NCBI RefSeq assembly: GCF_000013345.1
Contig: NC_007777.1
Location: 1,736,001 to 1,800,000, forward strand
Source of the DNA: Frankia casuarinae
Lineage (GTDB): Bacteria; Actinomycetota; Actinomycetes; Frankiales; Frankiaceae
Reading direction: 5' to 3'
DNA: 64,000 nucleotides
Notes under the pieces: model-generated
What the model saw: only the letters and a program-made list of their open reading frames with translations
What the model was told of the DNA's origin: nothing
Database searches by the model: none
Program-made: the position numbers and the translations under genes
Shown here: piece after piece, positions 26,411 to 35,354 of the stretch
How positions within the stretch are numbered: position 1 is the first letter of the stretch
Layout: each line of letters opens with the position of its first letter

Positions 26411-26984
26411 GGTTTCCCGGCCCTTGGCGTGCCCGCCTGGGAGCAGGTCGGCCGCTGAGACTTTCAGCGAGCCGTGGCCGAGGTCGGCTGTGATCCACTG
26501 TGATCCACAGTGCGGGCAGTATCGGGGCGAGCTTCCGATTTGACCGATCTGTTGAATGGCGTCCGCTGGACTCCAGACACGCCGGCTTAGATCATTGAAG
26601 GAACCGCGCGTCGCTCCTACGGTCGGGAGAGCCCGACCGTAGAGTTCGTGCCCCTGCCCGCGGTAGACGTGGCGGAACGGGCTCTCTCCGGCTCTGACCT
26701 TGCCGGGCTGTGGCAACGGCGTGATGTGCTCTGCCCGGTTCCGTGCCGACGGGTGGACGGGCGGTCCCGGATCACGGGCACAGGGGTGCCACGTCGCGGC
26801 CTCGCCGGCCGTCGGTGGTCGGGGAGTCGTGCGGTCGAGGTGATCGTGGCAGGCCGCACGACAGTGGAAACGGTTCGATCGGGCCGGGTGTCCGGGATGG
26901 CGGCGTCGGGTGACGTCGGCGGTCGGGACGGATCCGGAACGGTCCAGAGGATGGGGCTGGCATGGCGGCGAAGTGCGTACAGCG
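26411..26984. other. intergenic region before the second MerR gene
   Basis: No supported gene. It contains a perfect dyad listed separately (26496-26512). The region 26640-26970 is open in several frames but shows no recognisable protein and no consistent codon pattern. Confidence 0.5.
26496..26512. promoter_or_regulatory. dyad CACTGTG-ATC-CACAGTG
   Basis: A perfect seven-base inverted repeat around ATC, with an additional TGTGATCCA half copy immediately before it (26489-26497). It may be an operator for a dimeric regulator, for instance one of the two neighbouring MerR proteins, although MerR sites usually have longer spacers. Confidence 0.35.
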
Positions 26985-27524
26985 ATGATCGAACAGGGCC
27001 AGCTCTTTCCGGATGAGATTCCCGAACCGCCGGGGGACGACGTCGGGTACCGGGGGCCGACGGCTTGCGCCGCGGCGGGCATCACCTACCGCCAGCTCGA
27101 CTACTGGGCTCGGACCGCTCTGGTCGTCCCCAGCGTCCGCGACGCGTCCGGTTCCGGCAGCCAACGGCTGTACTCCTTTCGTGACGTCCTGGTGCTGCGC
27201 GTGGTCCGCAAGCTGCTCGAGGCCGGTGTGTCGCTGCAGAACATCCGGGTGGCGGTGGAACATCTGCGTACCCGCGGCGTGGACGACCTGGCGCAGCTCA
27301 CCCTGATCAGCGACGGCTCCACCGTGTACGAGTGCACCTCGGACGATCAGGTGATCGATCTTGTCCGGGGTGGACAGGGCGTGTTCGCCATCGCCGTCGG
27401 CCGAGCCCTGCGCGACATGCGTGGCCAGCTGGCCGAACTGCCCTGCGAGCGGCCTGGTCATCCGCCGGCGACCCATCCCGGCGACGAGCTGGCCAGTCGT
27501 CGGACCCGGCGGAGCTCGGCCTAG
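26985..27524 (+). CDS. MerR-family regulator (Rv1830-like)
   Basis: The 179-residue protein has a MerR helix-turn-helix (YRGPTACAAAGITYRQLDYWARTALVVPSVR...QRLYSFRDVLVLRVVRKLLEAG) with a short coiled-coil-like region and a conserved C-terminal part (SDGSTVYECTSDDQVIDLVRGGQGVFAIAVG). It closes the conserved block pgsA to MerR. The ligand is unknown. ATG 26985 is taken; GTG 26973 is an alternative. Confidence 0.85.
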   Translation: MIEQGQLFPDEIPEPPGDDVGYRGPTACAAAGITYRQLDYWARTALVVPSVRDASGSGSQRLYSFRDVLVLRVVRKLLEAGVSLQNIRVAVEHLRTRGVDDLAQLTLISDGSTVYECTSDDQVIDLVRGGQGVFAIAVGRALRDMRGQLAELPCERPGHPPATHPGDELASRRTRRSSA

Positions 27525-27579
27525 CCCCCCGCCCTTATTCGGTTCCGAACTGTCGGTGGTTCGTCGTACGGTCCGCCTC

Positions 27580-28695
27580 GTGACAGACAACCCGACGGTC
27601 CTCACCGAGGGCCTGCAGAAGAGCTACGGCGGCAAACGAGCGCTGGTGGGCCTGGACCTGCGGGTCGATGCCGGCACCGTGCACGGTGTGCTGGGGCCCA
27701 ACGGAGCCGGCAAGACGACGGCGGTACGCATCCTGTCGACCCTGCTGCGCCCGGACGGCGGCCAGGCCAGGGTCCTCGGTCTGGACGTCGTCCGGCAGGC
27801 GGACGCGCTGCGTGCCCGGATCGGTCTGACCGGCCAGTACGCGGCGGTCGACGAGCGGCTCACCGGCCTGGAGAACCTGGAGATGTTCGGGCGGCTCTAC
27901 CGTCTGCGCAGCCGCGTCGCGCGGGCCCGCGCGGTCGAGCTGCTCGAGCGGTTCGAGCTCGCCGAGTCGGCCGGTCGGCAGGCGCGTACCTACTCGGGCG
28001 GGATGCGGCGGCGGCTCGATCTCGCGGCCAGTCTGATCATCAACCCGGCGGTGCTGTTCCTCGACGAGCCGACCACCGGACTGGATCCCCGCAGCCGCTC
28101 GGCGATGTGGAGGGTGATCGCCGATCTGGTGCGGGACGGCACGACGGTCCTGCTCACGACGCAGTACCTGGAGGAGGCCGACCGGCTGGCCCACCGGATC
28201 TCGGTGGTCGACGGCGGCCGGGTCATCGCGCGGGGTACCCCGAACGAGCTGAAGTCGCAGGTCGGTGGCGACCGGCTGGACATCGTCGTCGGTGGTGACG
28301 CCGCCGAGGATGTCCAGGCCGCCCGGGCGGTGCTCGCCCGGTTCGGATCCGGCGCGGCGACGGCCGACGGGGAGACGCGTCGGGTCAGTGTGCCGGTACC
28401 GGGCGCGAGCGTGCTGTCCGATGTGGTCCGGGGTCTCGACGAGCTGGGGGTGCCGATTTCCGACGTCGCCCTGCACCGGCCGTCGCTGGACGACGTCTTC
28501 CTCGCTATGACCGGGCGCGCTTCGGCCGGCAGCGAGACGCCGCCCGCACGTGCGGGCGGCGACGGCCGTGGCGACACCGGCAACCCTGATGACCGGGACG
28601 ACCGGGACGACCGGGACGACCGGGACGACCGGGATGACAAGGACGACCGGGATGACAAGGATGACAAGGATGACAAGGACATGGTGACCATATGA
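27580..28695 (+). CDS. DrrA-type ABC transporter ATP-binding protein with Asp-rich repeat tail
   Basis: The 371-residue protein has Walker A GPNGAGKTTAV, the signature YSGGMRRRLDLA, Walker B VLFLDEPTTGLD and the H-loop region, followed by the DUF4162 extension of the daunorubicin-resistance family. It powers drug or lipid export with the permease downstream. The last 35 residues are ten tandem DDR/DDK triplets (9-bp units, 28588-28677), absent from typical members. GTG 27580 has no strong ribosome site. The stop overlaps the permease start (ATGA at 28692). Confidence 0.9.
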   Translation: MTDNPTVLTEGLQKSYGGKRALVGLDLRVDAGTVHGVLGPNGAGKTTAVRILSTLLRPDGGQARVLGLDVVRQADALRARIGLTGQYAAVDERLTGLENLEMFGRLYRLRSRVARARAVELLERFELAESAGRQARTYSGGMRRRLDLAASLIINPAVLFLDEPTTGLDPRSRSAMWRVIADLVRDGTTVLLTTQYLEEADRLAHRISVVDGGRVIARGTPNELKSQVGGDRLDIVVGGDAAEDVQAARAVLARFGSGAATADGETRRVSVPVPGASVLSDVVRGLDELGVPISDVALHRPSLDDVFLAMTGRASAGSETPPARAGGDGRGDTGNPDDRDDRDDRDDRDDRDDKDDRDDKDDKDDKDMVTI

Positions 28696-29501
28696 GCACC
28701 ATCGAGCTGACTCCGGCGGGGCGCGGGCGGCTGTCGTGGGCCGTCGCTGACGCGTGGGTGATGTGCCGGCGCAATCTGATCCAGACCTGGCGGATACCCG
28801 AGCTCGTCATCTTCGCGACCATCCAGCCGGTCATGTTCGTCCTGCTGTTCACCTACGTCTTCGGTGGCGCGATCAACGTGGGTGACGGGGTCAAGTACGT
28901 GGACTACCTGATGCCGGGCATCTTCCTACAGACGGTGATCTTCGGGTCGATGTTGACCGGCGTGGGGCTGGCGGAGGACCGTCAGCGGGGCCTGATCGAC
29001 CGGTTCCGTTCCCTTCCCATGAGCCGGTCGGCGCTGCTCACCGGCCGTACCCTGGCCGATCTCGCCCGCAACGTCTTCATCGTCGTGGTGATGCTTCTGG
29101 TAGGTCTGGCCGTGGGATTCCGGTTCGGGGAGACCACGGTGCCGGCGGCGCTGGCCGGGTTCGGGCTGATGCTGTTGTTCTCGTACGCCTTCTCCTGGCT
29201 GTCCGCCGTCATCGGGCTGTCGGTGAGTAGCGCGGAGGCGGCGCAGTCGGCGGGATTCATCTGGATTTTCCCGCTGGTCTTCGCCAGCTCGGCCTTCGCC
29301 CGGGTGGAGACCATGCCGGGCTGGCTGCAGGCGTTCGCCCGGCATCAGCCGGTGACGGTGACCGTCGACGCCGTGCGGGCGTTGTTCCTCGGCGGTCCGG
29401 TCGTCTCCGTCCTCCTGCAGTCCCTCGCCTGGTGTCTGGGTCTGTTGGTGGTGTTCGGGCCGTTCGCCGCGCGCGTGTACCGGCGGTCGGCCTCGCGCTG
29501 A
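28692..29501 (+). CDS. ABC-2 type permease (DrrB-like)
   Basis: The 269-residue protein has six hydrophobic helices and the ABC-2 family region EDRQRGLIDRFRSLPMSRSALLTGRTLADLARN typical of DrrB exporters. It overlaps the ATPase gene by four bases, so the two make a half-size exporter pair. The substrate is not apparent; no biosynthetic cluster adjoins it. Confidence 0.9.
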   Translation: MSTIELTPAGRGRLSWAVADAWVMCRRNLIQTWRIPELVIFATIQPVMFVLLFTYVFGGAINVGDGVKYVDYLMPGIFLQTVIFGSMLTGVGLAEDRQRGLIDRFRSLPMSRSALLTGRTLADLARNVFIVVVMLLVGLAVGFRFGETTVPAALAGFGLMLLFSYAFSWLSAVIGLSVSSAEAAQSAGFIWIFPLVFASSAFARVETMPGWLQAFARHQPVTVTVDAVRALFLGGPVVSVLLQSLAWCLGLLVVFGPFAARVYRRSASR

Positions 29502-29561
29502 CCGGCGGGCCCGACCGCCGGACGCGGGCCGTACCCGACATCGCCGAGGCGCGGCTCATGG

Positions 29562-30131
29562 TCAGGTGCGGCCCTCGGTCTCCTGGGCGTTGCCCAGCGT
29601 CGCCTCGTAGGCGAGCCATTCGGCCCGCAGGACCGGCCAGCCGTCGGCGCGCAGCAGGTCCACCACGGCGGGGTCGTCGTCGACCACGACGGCGACCCGA
29701 CGGCCGGCGCCGAGCTCGCGAAGTTCGGCGCGTTTGAACACCCGAGCCGGCCGACGGTCGGCGTCCGGACGCATCCGCAGCTCACCCGGCGGCAGATCCT
29801 GCTCGGTCAGCCAGCGCCGCGTCGCCTCTCTGGAACGCTCCGGCCGGCCGGTCAGCCATACCACCTCGTGGTCTCGGGCCAGCTTGCGGGCCAGTTCCAC
29901 CCCTTCGGCCAGGGGGGGATCGGCGGGCGCCGCCGCGAAGAACGCCTCCCAGTCGCTGGGACTGGCGCGCAGGAAGCGCAATCGGTGTCGGACGTCGGCC
30001 ACCACCCCGTCGACGTCGATGACGGCGAGCGGTCGCTGTTTCGCCGCCGTACCTGCCGTACCTGCCGTACCTGCCGGACCCGCCGTCTCCGTGCGGCCCG
30101 CCGTGTCAGCCGTGTCAGCCGCGTCCGTCAC
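29562..30131 (-). CDS. HAD-superfamily phosphatase (polynucleotide 3'-phosphatase-like)
   Basis: The 189-residue protein has HAD motif I VIDVDGVVAD (about 36-45), motif II WLTGRPERS and a late VVVDDDPAVVDLL, as in the phosphatase domain of bacterial polynucleotide kinase/phosphatase. The N-terminal 30 residues are an Ala/Gly/Thr run encoded by 9-bp repeats (near 30049-30080). The substrate is uncertain. GTG 30131 follows AAAGGGAA on the minus strand. Confidence 0.75.
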   Translation of the reverse strand: MTDAADTADTAGRTETAGPAGTAGTAGTAAKQRPLAVIDVDGVVADVRHRLRFLRASPSDWEAFFAAAPADPPLAEGVELARKLARDHEVVWLTGRPERSREATRRWLTEQDLPPGELRMRPDADRRPARVFKRAELRELGAGRRVAVVVDDDPAVVDLLRADGWPVLRAEWLAYEATLGNAQETEGRT

Positions 30132-30509
30132 CGACGTTCCCTTTCCACCTGCTCATCGCCGACCTTCGCCCCTTCGATCGGTGCGCTGGCTTACCTGACC
30201 GGGACGGTTGCCCCGACGGATCATTGAACACGCGCGGCGCCGTTGGTTTGGTGCCGGTCGGGGGTGGCCCGCTCGGGTGGTCCCGGCGTCGCCGTCGTCC
30301 GGAACGGCCAGGCGGCGGGTGGTTGTACCGATAACGTCGCCGATGTCGTCGCATGCTTTCGTCCGGCGATGTCCCTGTGTCCAGACCGTCGCGCCGGCAG
30401 GCCAGTTCGGCCGGTCGGCGCGTTCTGGGATGTTTGCTCCGTCGGACGTGTCATGGTCGTCGGGGGGCTCGACGCCGAGCACGGCAACACACAGTGTGGG
30501 GAGGTCGAC

Positions 30510-33500
30510 GTGTCGGGTACCCGGCGGGCGCGCACGCTCGTGGCCGGCATCCAGTCCTCGCTGGGGGCGGCACTGGCGCTCGCCGACCGGCTGGATGAGC
30601 AGGCGGACCGGATCGAGACCGAGGTGGGCTCCGGTGCTTCCGGGAAGGCCGGTGCCTCGGGGAAGGTCGGTGGCCCCGGTGAGTCCGGCGCGGGGCGGCT
30701 CGACGTCGCCGGGGAGCTCGCCCGGGCCGCCGTGATCGCCCGTTCCCGGGCGCGTGGATTCGCCGGCGCGTCCTGGGCGGCGCCCGACTGGCGGCACGGC
30801 CCCTTCGGCGTCGCCCCGGTCGGCGACCGGGCTCGTTTCCGGCCCGCTCTGTGGCAGGTCGGTCAGGTCATCGTGCCGCCCGACGATCCCACGGCGCAGC
30901 ACCGGACGGTGCCACTGGCCATCCCGCTGCTGGACGGCCTGAACCTGCGGATCGAGACGACCCGGTCCAGCCGGCCCGCCGCGGTCGACCTCGTGCGTGG
31001 CCTGCTGACCCGCGTCCTCGCCGCGGCGCCGGCCGGGTGGGTCCGACTCGTCGTCTACGATCCCCACGAGTTCGGTGCCGGGCTCGCCGGCTTTGCGCCG
31101 CTGCGTGCCGCCGGTGTGGCCACCCCCACGCTCACGACGCGGGCCCGGCTCGAGGAGGTCCTCGCGGAGCTGTCGGCGGAGGTGGGAAGAATCACCGTGG
31201 ACCGGCTCGGTGGCCGGTTCGACTCGTTGCGGGAGCGGGAGGAGGCCGGGCTTCCGCGTTCGGAGCCCTGGCGCGTCCTGGTGCTGCTTGGTGAGCCCCG
31301 GCTGCACGACGAGGGCGCGCGGGCGCTCGCCGCCATCGCGGCCCAGGGCCCGTCCTGCGGGGTGGTGGTGATCTCCATCGTGGAGGTCCGGCCGTCCGGC
31401 GTGGAGCCGGTCCTGGGCGGCTCGCGAGACGATCCCGATGCGGTGACGCCGCTGGATCCCGACGTCGGCGGTCTGGGAGCCGACGAGGACGAGGACTCGG
31501 TGACGGAACCCCTGCCGAGGTCGGTGGTGTTCACCGCGGTCGAGCTCCTCGCCGATCGGCCGGGATGGCGCGGGGCCGCCGCGGGAGGCTGGCGCACGTC
31601 GCTGACCGGTCTGCTGCGGGTCGAGCTGGACCCGCCGCCGCACTCCATGCTGGTCGCAGCGGTCGCGGCTCAGGTCGCCGCGGCGGCCACCCGGGAGGCC
31701 GCCCGCCCGCCCGCCATCAGCGACATGCTGCCCCGCGGCCTGTGGGAGTTCGACAGCGCAGCCGGGGTGGGTGTCGAGGTGGCGCAGGGCCCCGACGGGC
31801 CGGTGGGGTTCACCTTCGACGACGACACCGTGCACGCCCTCGTCGGCGGCCAGGCCGGGTCGGGCAAGTCGACGTTGCTCCTCGACGTGATCTACGGGAT
31901 CGCCGCGCGTTACGGGCCCGACCAGGTCCGCTTCCATCTGCTCGACTTCAAGGAGGGGCTGGAGTTCGCCCAGTTTGCCGCCGGTCCGACGGACCCGTTC
32001 TACCTGCCGCACGCCGACACCGTCGGCATCGAGAGCGACCGCGAGTTCGGCGTCGCGGTGCTGCGGGCGGTCCGTGAACAGATGCGCCGCCGCGCCGTGG
32101 CGATGCGCGCGGTCGGCGCCCGCGACCTGCGAGGCCTGCGGGCGGCCGACCGGAGCTCGGCCTGGCCGCGGATCATCGTCGTGGTCGACGAGTTCCAGGT
32201 GATGCTCACCCCGATGGACTCGGTGGCGCGGGAGGCCGTCGCGCACCTGGAGGTCCTGGCCCGCCAGGGCCGCGCCTACGGGGTCCATCTGCTGCTCGCC
32301 AGCCAGACGCTGTCCGGTATCGACGCGCTCGATGCCACCGCCGGGAAGCGTGGTTCGATCTTCGGGCAGTTCGCGTTGCGCGTGGCGCTGCGTACCTCGA
32401 TCTCGGAGTCACGGGTCCTGCTGTCCACGGCGAACGAGGCTGCCGGCGCGCTCTCGGGCGTCGGGGAGGCTATCGTCAACCGGCGCAACGGCCATCCTGC
32501 GGGCAACGAACTCGTCCGGGTCGCCTTCCCGGATCCGGCGGCGATAGGCGTGCTGCGTGGGCGGCTGGCGGCCACGACCGCGCGCAGTGTGCCGAATGCG
32601 AGGCCCCCGCGGGTCTTTGCTGGTCACGCCCCCGCGGTTCTTGACGACAACCCGATCTACCAGGCGTTGGACGGGCGTCCGGCGCCGACGGCCGTCGAGG
32701 CGGTTGCGGCCGAAGCGATCATCGGCGACGGTGGCGAAACCGGTCCGAGCCTGCTGGCGGGCGATGCGTCGCCGGGGCGTGCTTGCGGTTCCGGGAGCGG
32801 CTCAGGGGACGGTGCCGAGAACGATGTCGATCCCCTCGCGCTGGTTGGCGTGCCCCTGGACCTCGCGCCGCCCGCGGTCGGGGTACGGCTCGCCGCGCTG
32901 CCCGGCCGGCATCTCGCCGTGCTCGGTCCGCTGCGTCGGGAGGCGGTCGGCATCCTGCAGGCGGCGGCGGCCAGCGTCGCCGCGCAGGTCCCGGCCGGTG
33001 GACTGGTGGTCGAGATCATCGTCGCGGAGCCGATGGCGCTCGCCGCCGCGGAGGTGCTCGCGGCGCGCGTGCGCCGGGCCGGGCATCCCGTTCGGGTCGC
33101 CGATGTCACCGGCCTGCGGTCGGTGCTGGCCGGTGCCGCCGACGAGACCCGTGTCCGGGAGGAGTCCGCACTCACCGGCAGCGTGGGCCCGGTCGCGCCG
33201 CCGCTGCGGCTCGTCGTCGTCTTTGCGATGGACGCTGGCCGGGCCGGGCTGGAGGCGCGTGACCCGGTGACCCGTCGCACCGGACTGGACGACCTGCGCA
33301 CGCTCACCCGCCGGGGACCGGCGCAGCGCGTGCACCTGCTGGGCTGGTGGCGGGGAGTGTCCCGGCTGGCCGAGGACCTCGGTCCGGGTAACCGGGACGA
33401 CATCGCCGCGTGGGTGGCGGCCGGGGTACCCGGCAGCGACCTGTTCGTCCTGGCCGGACACCGGTCGGTGACCGGTGGGACCATGCCGAATCGGGCGGTC

Positions 33501-33569
33501 CTGTTCGACCGGCACGTCCAGGCCGAACCGCGCACCGTGGTGCCGTTCGCGCCGTTGGATCAGGGGTAG
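30510..33569 (+). CDS. soluble FtsK/SpoIIIE-type ATPase with degenerate flanking modules
   Basis: The 1019-residue protein has no transmembrane helix. The N-terminus is a coiled coil (about 1-40) with Gly-rich repeats. The middle module (about 410-690) is a true FtsK/SpoIIIE domain: Walker A GGQAGSGKST (about 447), Walker B IIVVVDEFQ (about 554) and the following ASQT sensor. On either side are related-looking modules whose nucleotide motifs are lost: about 130-330 (RIETTRSSRPAAVDLVRGLL) and about 690-1019 (AVLGPLRREAVGIL; RLVVVFAMDAG). This layout recalls EccC of type VII secretion, without the membrane part. GTG 30510 follows GGGGAGG. The next two genes complete a cassette. Confidence 0.8.
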   Translation: MSGTRRARTLVAGIQSSLGAALALADRLDEQADRIETEVGSGASGKAGASGKVGGPGESGAGRLDVAGELARAAVIARSRARGFAGASWAAPDWRHGPFGVAPVGDRARFRPALWQVGQVIVPPDDPTAQHRTVPLAIPLLDGLNLRIETTRSSRPAAVDLVRGLLTRVLAAAPAGWVRLVVYDPHEFGAGLAGFAPLRAAGVATPTLTTRARLEEVLAELSAEVGRITVDRLGGRFDSLREREEAGLPRSEPWRVLVLLGEPRLHDEGARALAAIAAQGPSCGVVVISIVEVRPSGVEPVLGGSRDDPDAVTPLDPDVGGLGADEDEDSVTEPLPRSVVFTAVELLADRPGWRGAAAGGWRTSLTGLLRVELDPPPHSMLVAAVAAQVAAAATREAARPPAISDMLPRGLWEFDSAAGVGVEVAQGPDGPVGFTFDDDTVHALVGGQAGSGKSTLLLDVIYGIAARYGPDQVRFHLLDFKEGLEFAQFAAGPTDPFYLPHADTVGIESDREFGVAVLRAVREQMRRRAVAMRAVGARDLRGLRAADRSSAWPRIIVVVDEFQVMLTPMDSVAREAVAHLEVLARQGRAYGVHLLLASQTLSGIDALDATAGKRGSIFGQFALRVALRTSISESRVLLSTANEAAGALSGVGEAIVNRRNGHPAGNELVRVAFPDPAAIGVLRGRLAATTARSVPNARPPRVFAGHAPAVLDDNPIYQALDGRPAPTAVEAVAAEAIIGDGGETGPSLLAGDASPGRACGSGSGSGDGAENDVDPLALVGVPLDLAPPAVGVRLAALPGRHLAVLGPLRREAVGILQAAAASVAAQVPAGGLVVEIIVAEPMALAAAEVLAARVRRAGHPVRVADVTGLRSVLAGAADETRVREESALTGSVGPVAPPLRLVVVFAMDAGRAGLEARDPVTRRTGLDDLRTLTRRGPAQRVHLLGWWRGVSRLAEDLGPGNRDDIAAWVAAGVPGSDLFVLAGHRSVTGGTMPNRAVLFDRHVQAEPRTVVPFAPLDQG

Positions 33570-33573
33570 TCCG

Positions 33574-34815
33574 ATGCGGACCGACGACGGGGCGGGAAGC
33601 GACGGCGACGTGGCGGCTGTCGGCGACGTGGCGGCTGTCGGCGACGTGGCGGCTGTCGGCGACGTGGGGATCGACGGCCGAGCAGGCGCCGGGAGAGGAC
33701 GGAACGGGATCGTGGCTGGATCTGTGCCGGTGGATGCGTCCGATCTCGCCGACCTGTTCGGCGACGCGGGCCTTGGCGACGCGGGCCTTGGCGACGCGGG
33801 CCTTGGCGACCCGGATCTTGACGATCCGGCCAAGGCGGCGATGCAGTACCGGCGCCTGCTCGGTGCGTCCGACGAGGCCCGGGCCCGGGCCGGCCGCGAC
33901 GCCCGCGACCGACGGCAGGACGGCCGGGCGGCCGCGCGTCGGCACCGGGACGCCGCCCAGGACATCCGGGCCAGGGTCCGCAGTGTCTGGGACCAGGTCG
34001 CCGAGCCCCTCGCCCAGTATGGGCTCACCGAGCTCGACCAGCTGCGCTCGGCGGCCGGCGACGCCTCGGCCGAAGCGGCTGCCGCCGTCCCGCGGGTCGG
34101 CCTGGCGAAGAAGGGGACGGCGGATCGCGGCCTCTACCGCGACGGGGGCGGGTACGTCCCGGCCGAACCGGGCGATCGGCGGGGCCGATCATTGGCACAG
34201 GCCGGACGGGAGGCCGACCGCACGGGACGGGGGCTCGCGCGGCAGCGGCACCGGTCGGATGGCCTGCCGCTGGGGGCGGGCCGGGCTGCGCGGGATGGCC
34301 GCGCCGGCGGCCCGCACGAGCCGTCCGCCGCGCAGGTGGACCCGCGGACCGCGCCGCGCCAGGCATACGAGCTCTGCCTGGACGCGATGAGCAAGGCCGC
34401 CGAGCTGCGGGCCGTCTCCAAGGGCACCGGCCCGGCGTCGGCCGGGCTGCTGACGGCCCTCGCCTGCCTGCTCATCCTCGGGATCGTCGGACTTCTGCGG
34501 GCCTTCGTCGCCGCGCCCGCGCTGCCATGCCTGGTCGGGTCGACAGTGGCCGCCGCCGTTCTGGTCGCCCTCGGGGCCGGCGGCGAGGATGGGGCGAAGG
34601 CGGTGTTGCGGGCGGGCACCCTGGGAGCGGGCACGGCCGCGGTGATGGTGCTGGCTACGTTCCGGCTCGCCCCGATGGAACCGGTCGGGGTGATCGCGTC
34701 GCTGGCCGCGCTCGCGGTGGCGGTCCGCTTCGGTCTCGGCCTCGGCGGCGGGCAGGCTTCGGCCGGCGCATCGAAGAGCGGTGGTTCCAGAAGCGGTGGT
34801 TCCAGGAAGGGATGA
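33574..34815 (+). CDS. repeat-rich protein with C-terminal membrane helices, partner of FtsK-like ATPase
   Basis: The 413-residue protein begins with three AVGDVA-type repeats (18-bp units, 33607-33660), then AGLGD x3 (15-bp units, 33766-33810), a basic coiled coil (about 95-165), and at the C-terminus three to four hydrophobic helices (about 285-395) ending in a Ser/Gly/Lys tail. I recognise no domain. It starts four bases after the ATPase stop, so it is co-expressed, and could anchor the ATPase at the membrane (inference). GTG 33712 is an alternative start after the first repeats. Confidence 0.65.
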   Translation: MRTDDGAGSDGDVAAVGDVAAVGDVAAVGDVGIDGRAGAGRGRNGIVAGSVPVDASDLADLFGDAGLGDAGLGDAGLGDPDLDDPAKAAMQYRRLLGASDEARARAGRDARDRRQDGRAAARRHRDAAQDIRARVRSVWDQVAEPLAQYGLTELDQLRSAAGDASAEAAAAVPRVGLAKKGTADRGLYRDGGGYVPAEPGDRRGRSLAQAGREADRTGRGLARQRHRSDGLPLGAGRAARDGRAGGPHEPSAAQVDPRTAPRQAYELCLDAMSKAAELRAVSKGTGPASAGLLTALACLLILGIVGLLRAFVAAPALPCLVGSTVAAAVLVALGAGGEDGAKAVLRAGTLGAGTAAVMVLATFRLAPMEPVGVIASLAALAVAVRFGLGLGGGQASAGASKSGGSRSGGSRKG

Positions 34816-34821
34816 GGACGG

Positions 34822-35085
34822 GTGTCAGGCACGATCGCCGACGTCAAGGCGCAGCTCGACGAGGCGTTCCGGCGCACCGAGGAGGTGGCCGGGCAGTTGG
34901 AGGGCGCGCTGAGCATGATCGAGGAGGCGCAGGCGATGGTGATCGCGGCGACCGACGGCAGTGAGCACCGTGCGGTCGAACAGTTGACCAGCGCGCTGGT
35001 GGAGACACGCGACACATTGCAGACGTCGCTGGCGTCGTTGGGATCGGCCGTGCAGGAGGTTCGGGACTACCGGGACGGTCTGTAG
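34822..35085 (+). CDS. small helical protein, third member of FtsK-like cassette
   Basis: The 87-residue protein is predicted to be a helical hairpin: helix about 5-45, turn ATDGSEH, helix about 50-83. Size and shape are like WXG100 proteins, but there is no WXG motif and no YxxxD/E signal, so secretion is not indicated. It resembles small proteins of unknown function that occur next to cytosolic FtsK-like ATPases in other actinobacteria. The GTG start lies six bases after the preceding stop. Confidence 0.65.
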   Translation: MSGTIADVKAQLDEAFRRTEEVAGQLEGALSMIEEAQAMVIAATDGSEHRAVEQLTSALVETRDTLQTSLASLGSAVQEVRDYRDGL

Positions 35086-35225
35086 ACGGCTGGGGTGAGG
35101 CACGGCACGCCTCCCGACGTGGGACGGGATCTCCCCGTTGCGGCTTGCCGGGGCATCTGATTACAGGAGGACACCTTTCGGGTGAGAGCAGTAACCAGAT
35201 GAAGGTCTGGGTAACAACGTCCTAG

Positions 35226-35241
35226 CCGCGTTGCAACGCGG
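35226..35241. promoter_or_regulatory. 16-bp perfect palindrome upstream of otsA
   Basis: CCGCGTTGCAACGCGG is exactly self-complementary and lies 114 bp before the otsA start, after a possible -10 element. It is a good candidate site for a dimeric repressor; nothing identifies the regulator. Confidence 0.4.
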
Positions 35242-35354
35242 TGCATCCGAAAGCCGGGCTTACTACAGTCCGGATTGTCCCCGTGCGCTCGGGCGCTCGG
35301 GTTCAGCGGTGCCGGACGCCGAGTACCGCCCGTGACCAGGAGGCCGCATCCGCC

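Noticed and set aside
30153-32288. 711-residue open frame on the minus strand
   Set aside because: Antisense to the FtsK-like ATPase, with composition typical of GC-rich shadow frames.
34822-35085. WXG100 secretion substrate
   Set aside because: Size and helical hairpin fit, but there is no WXG turn and no C-terminal YxxxD/E signal.
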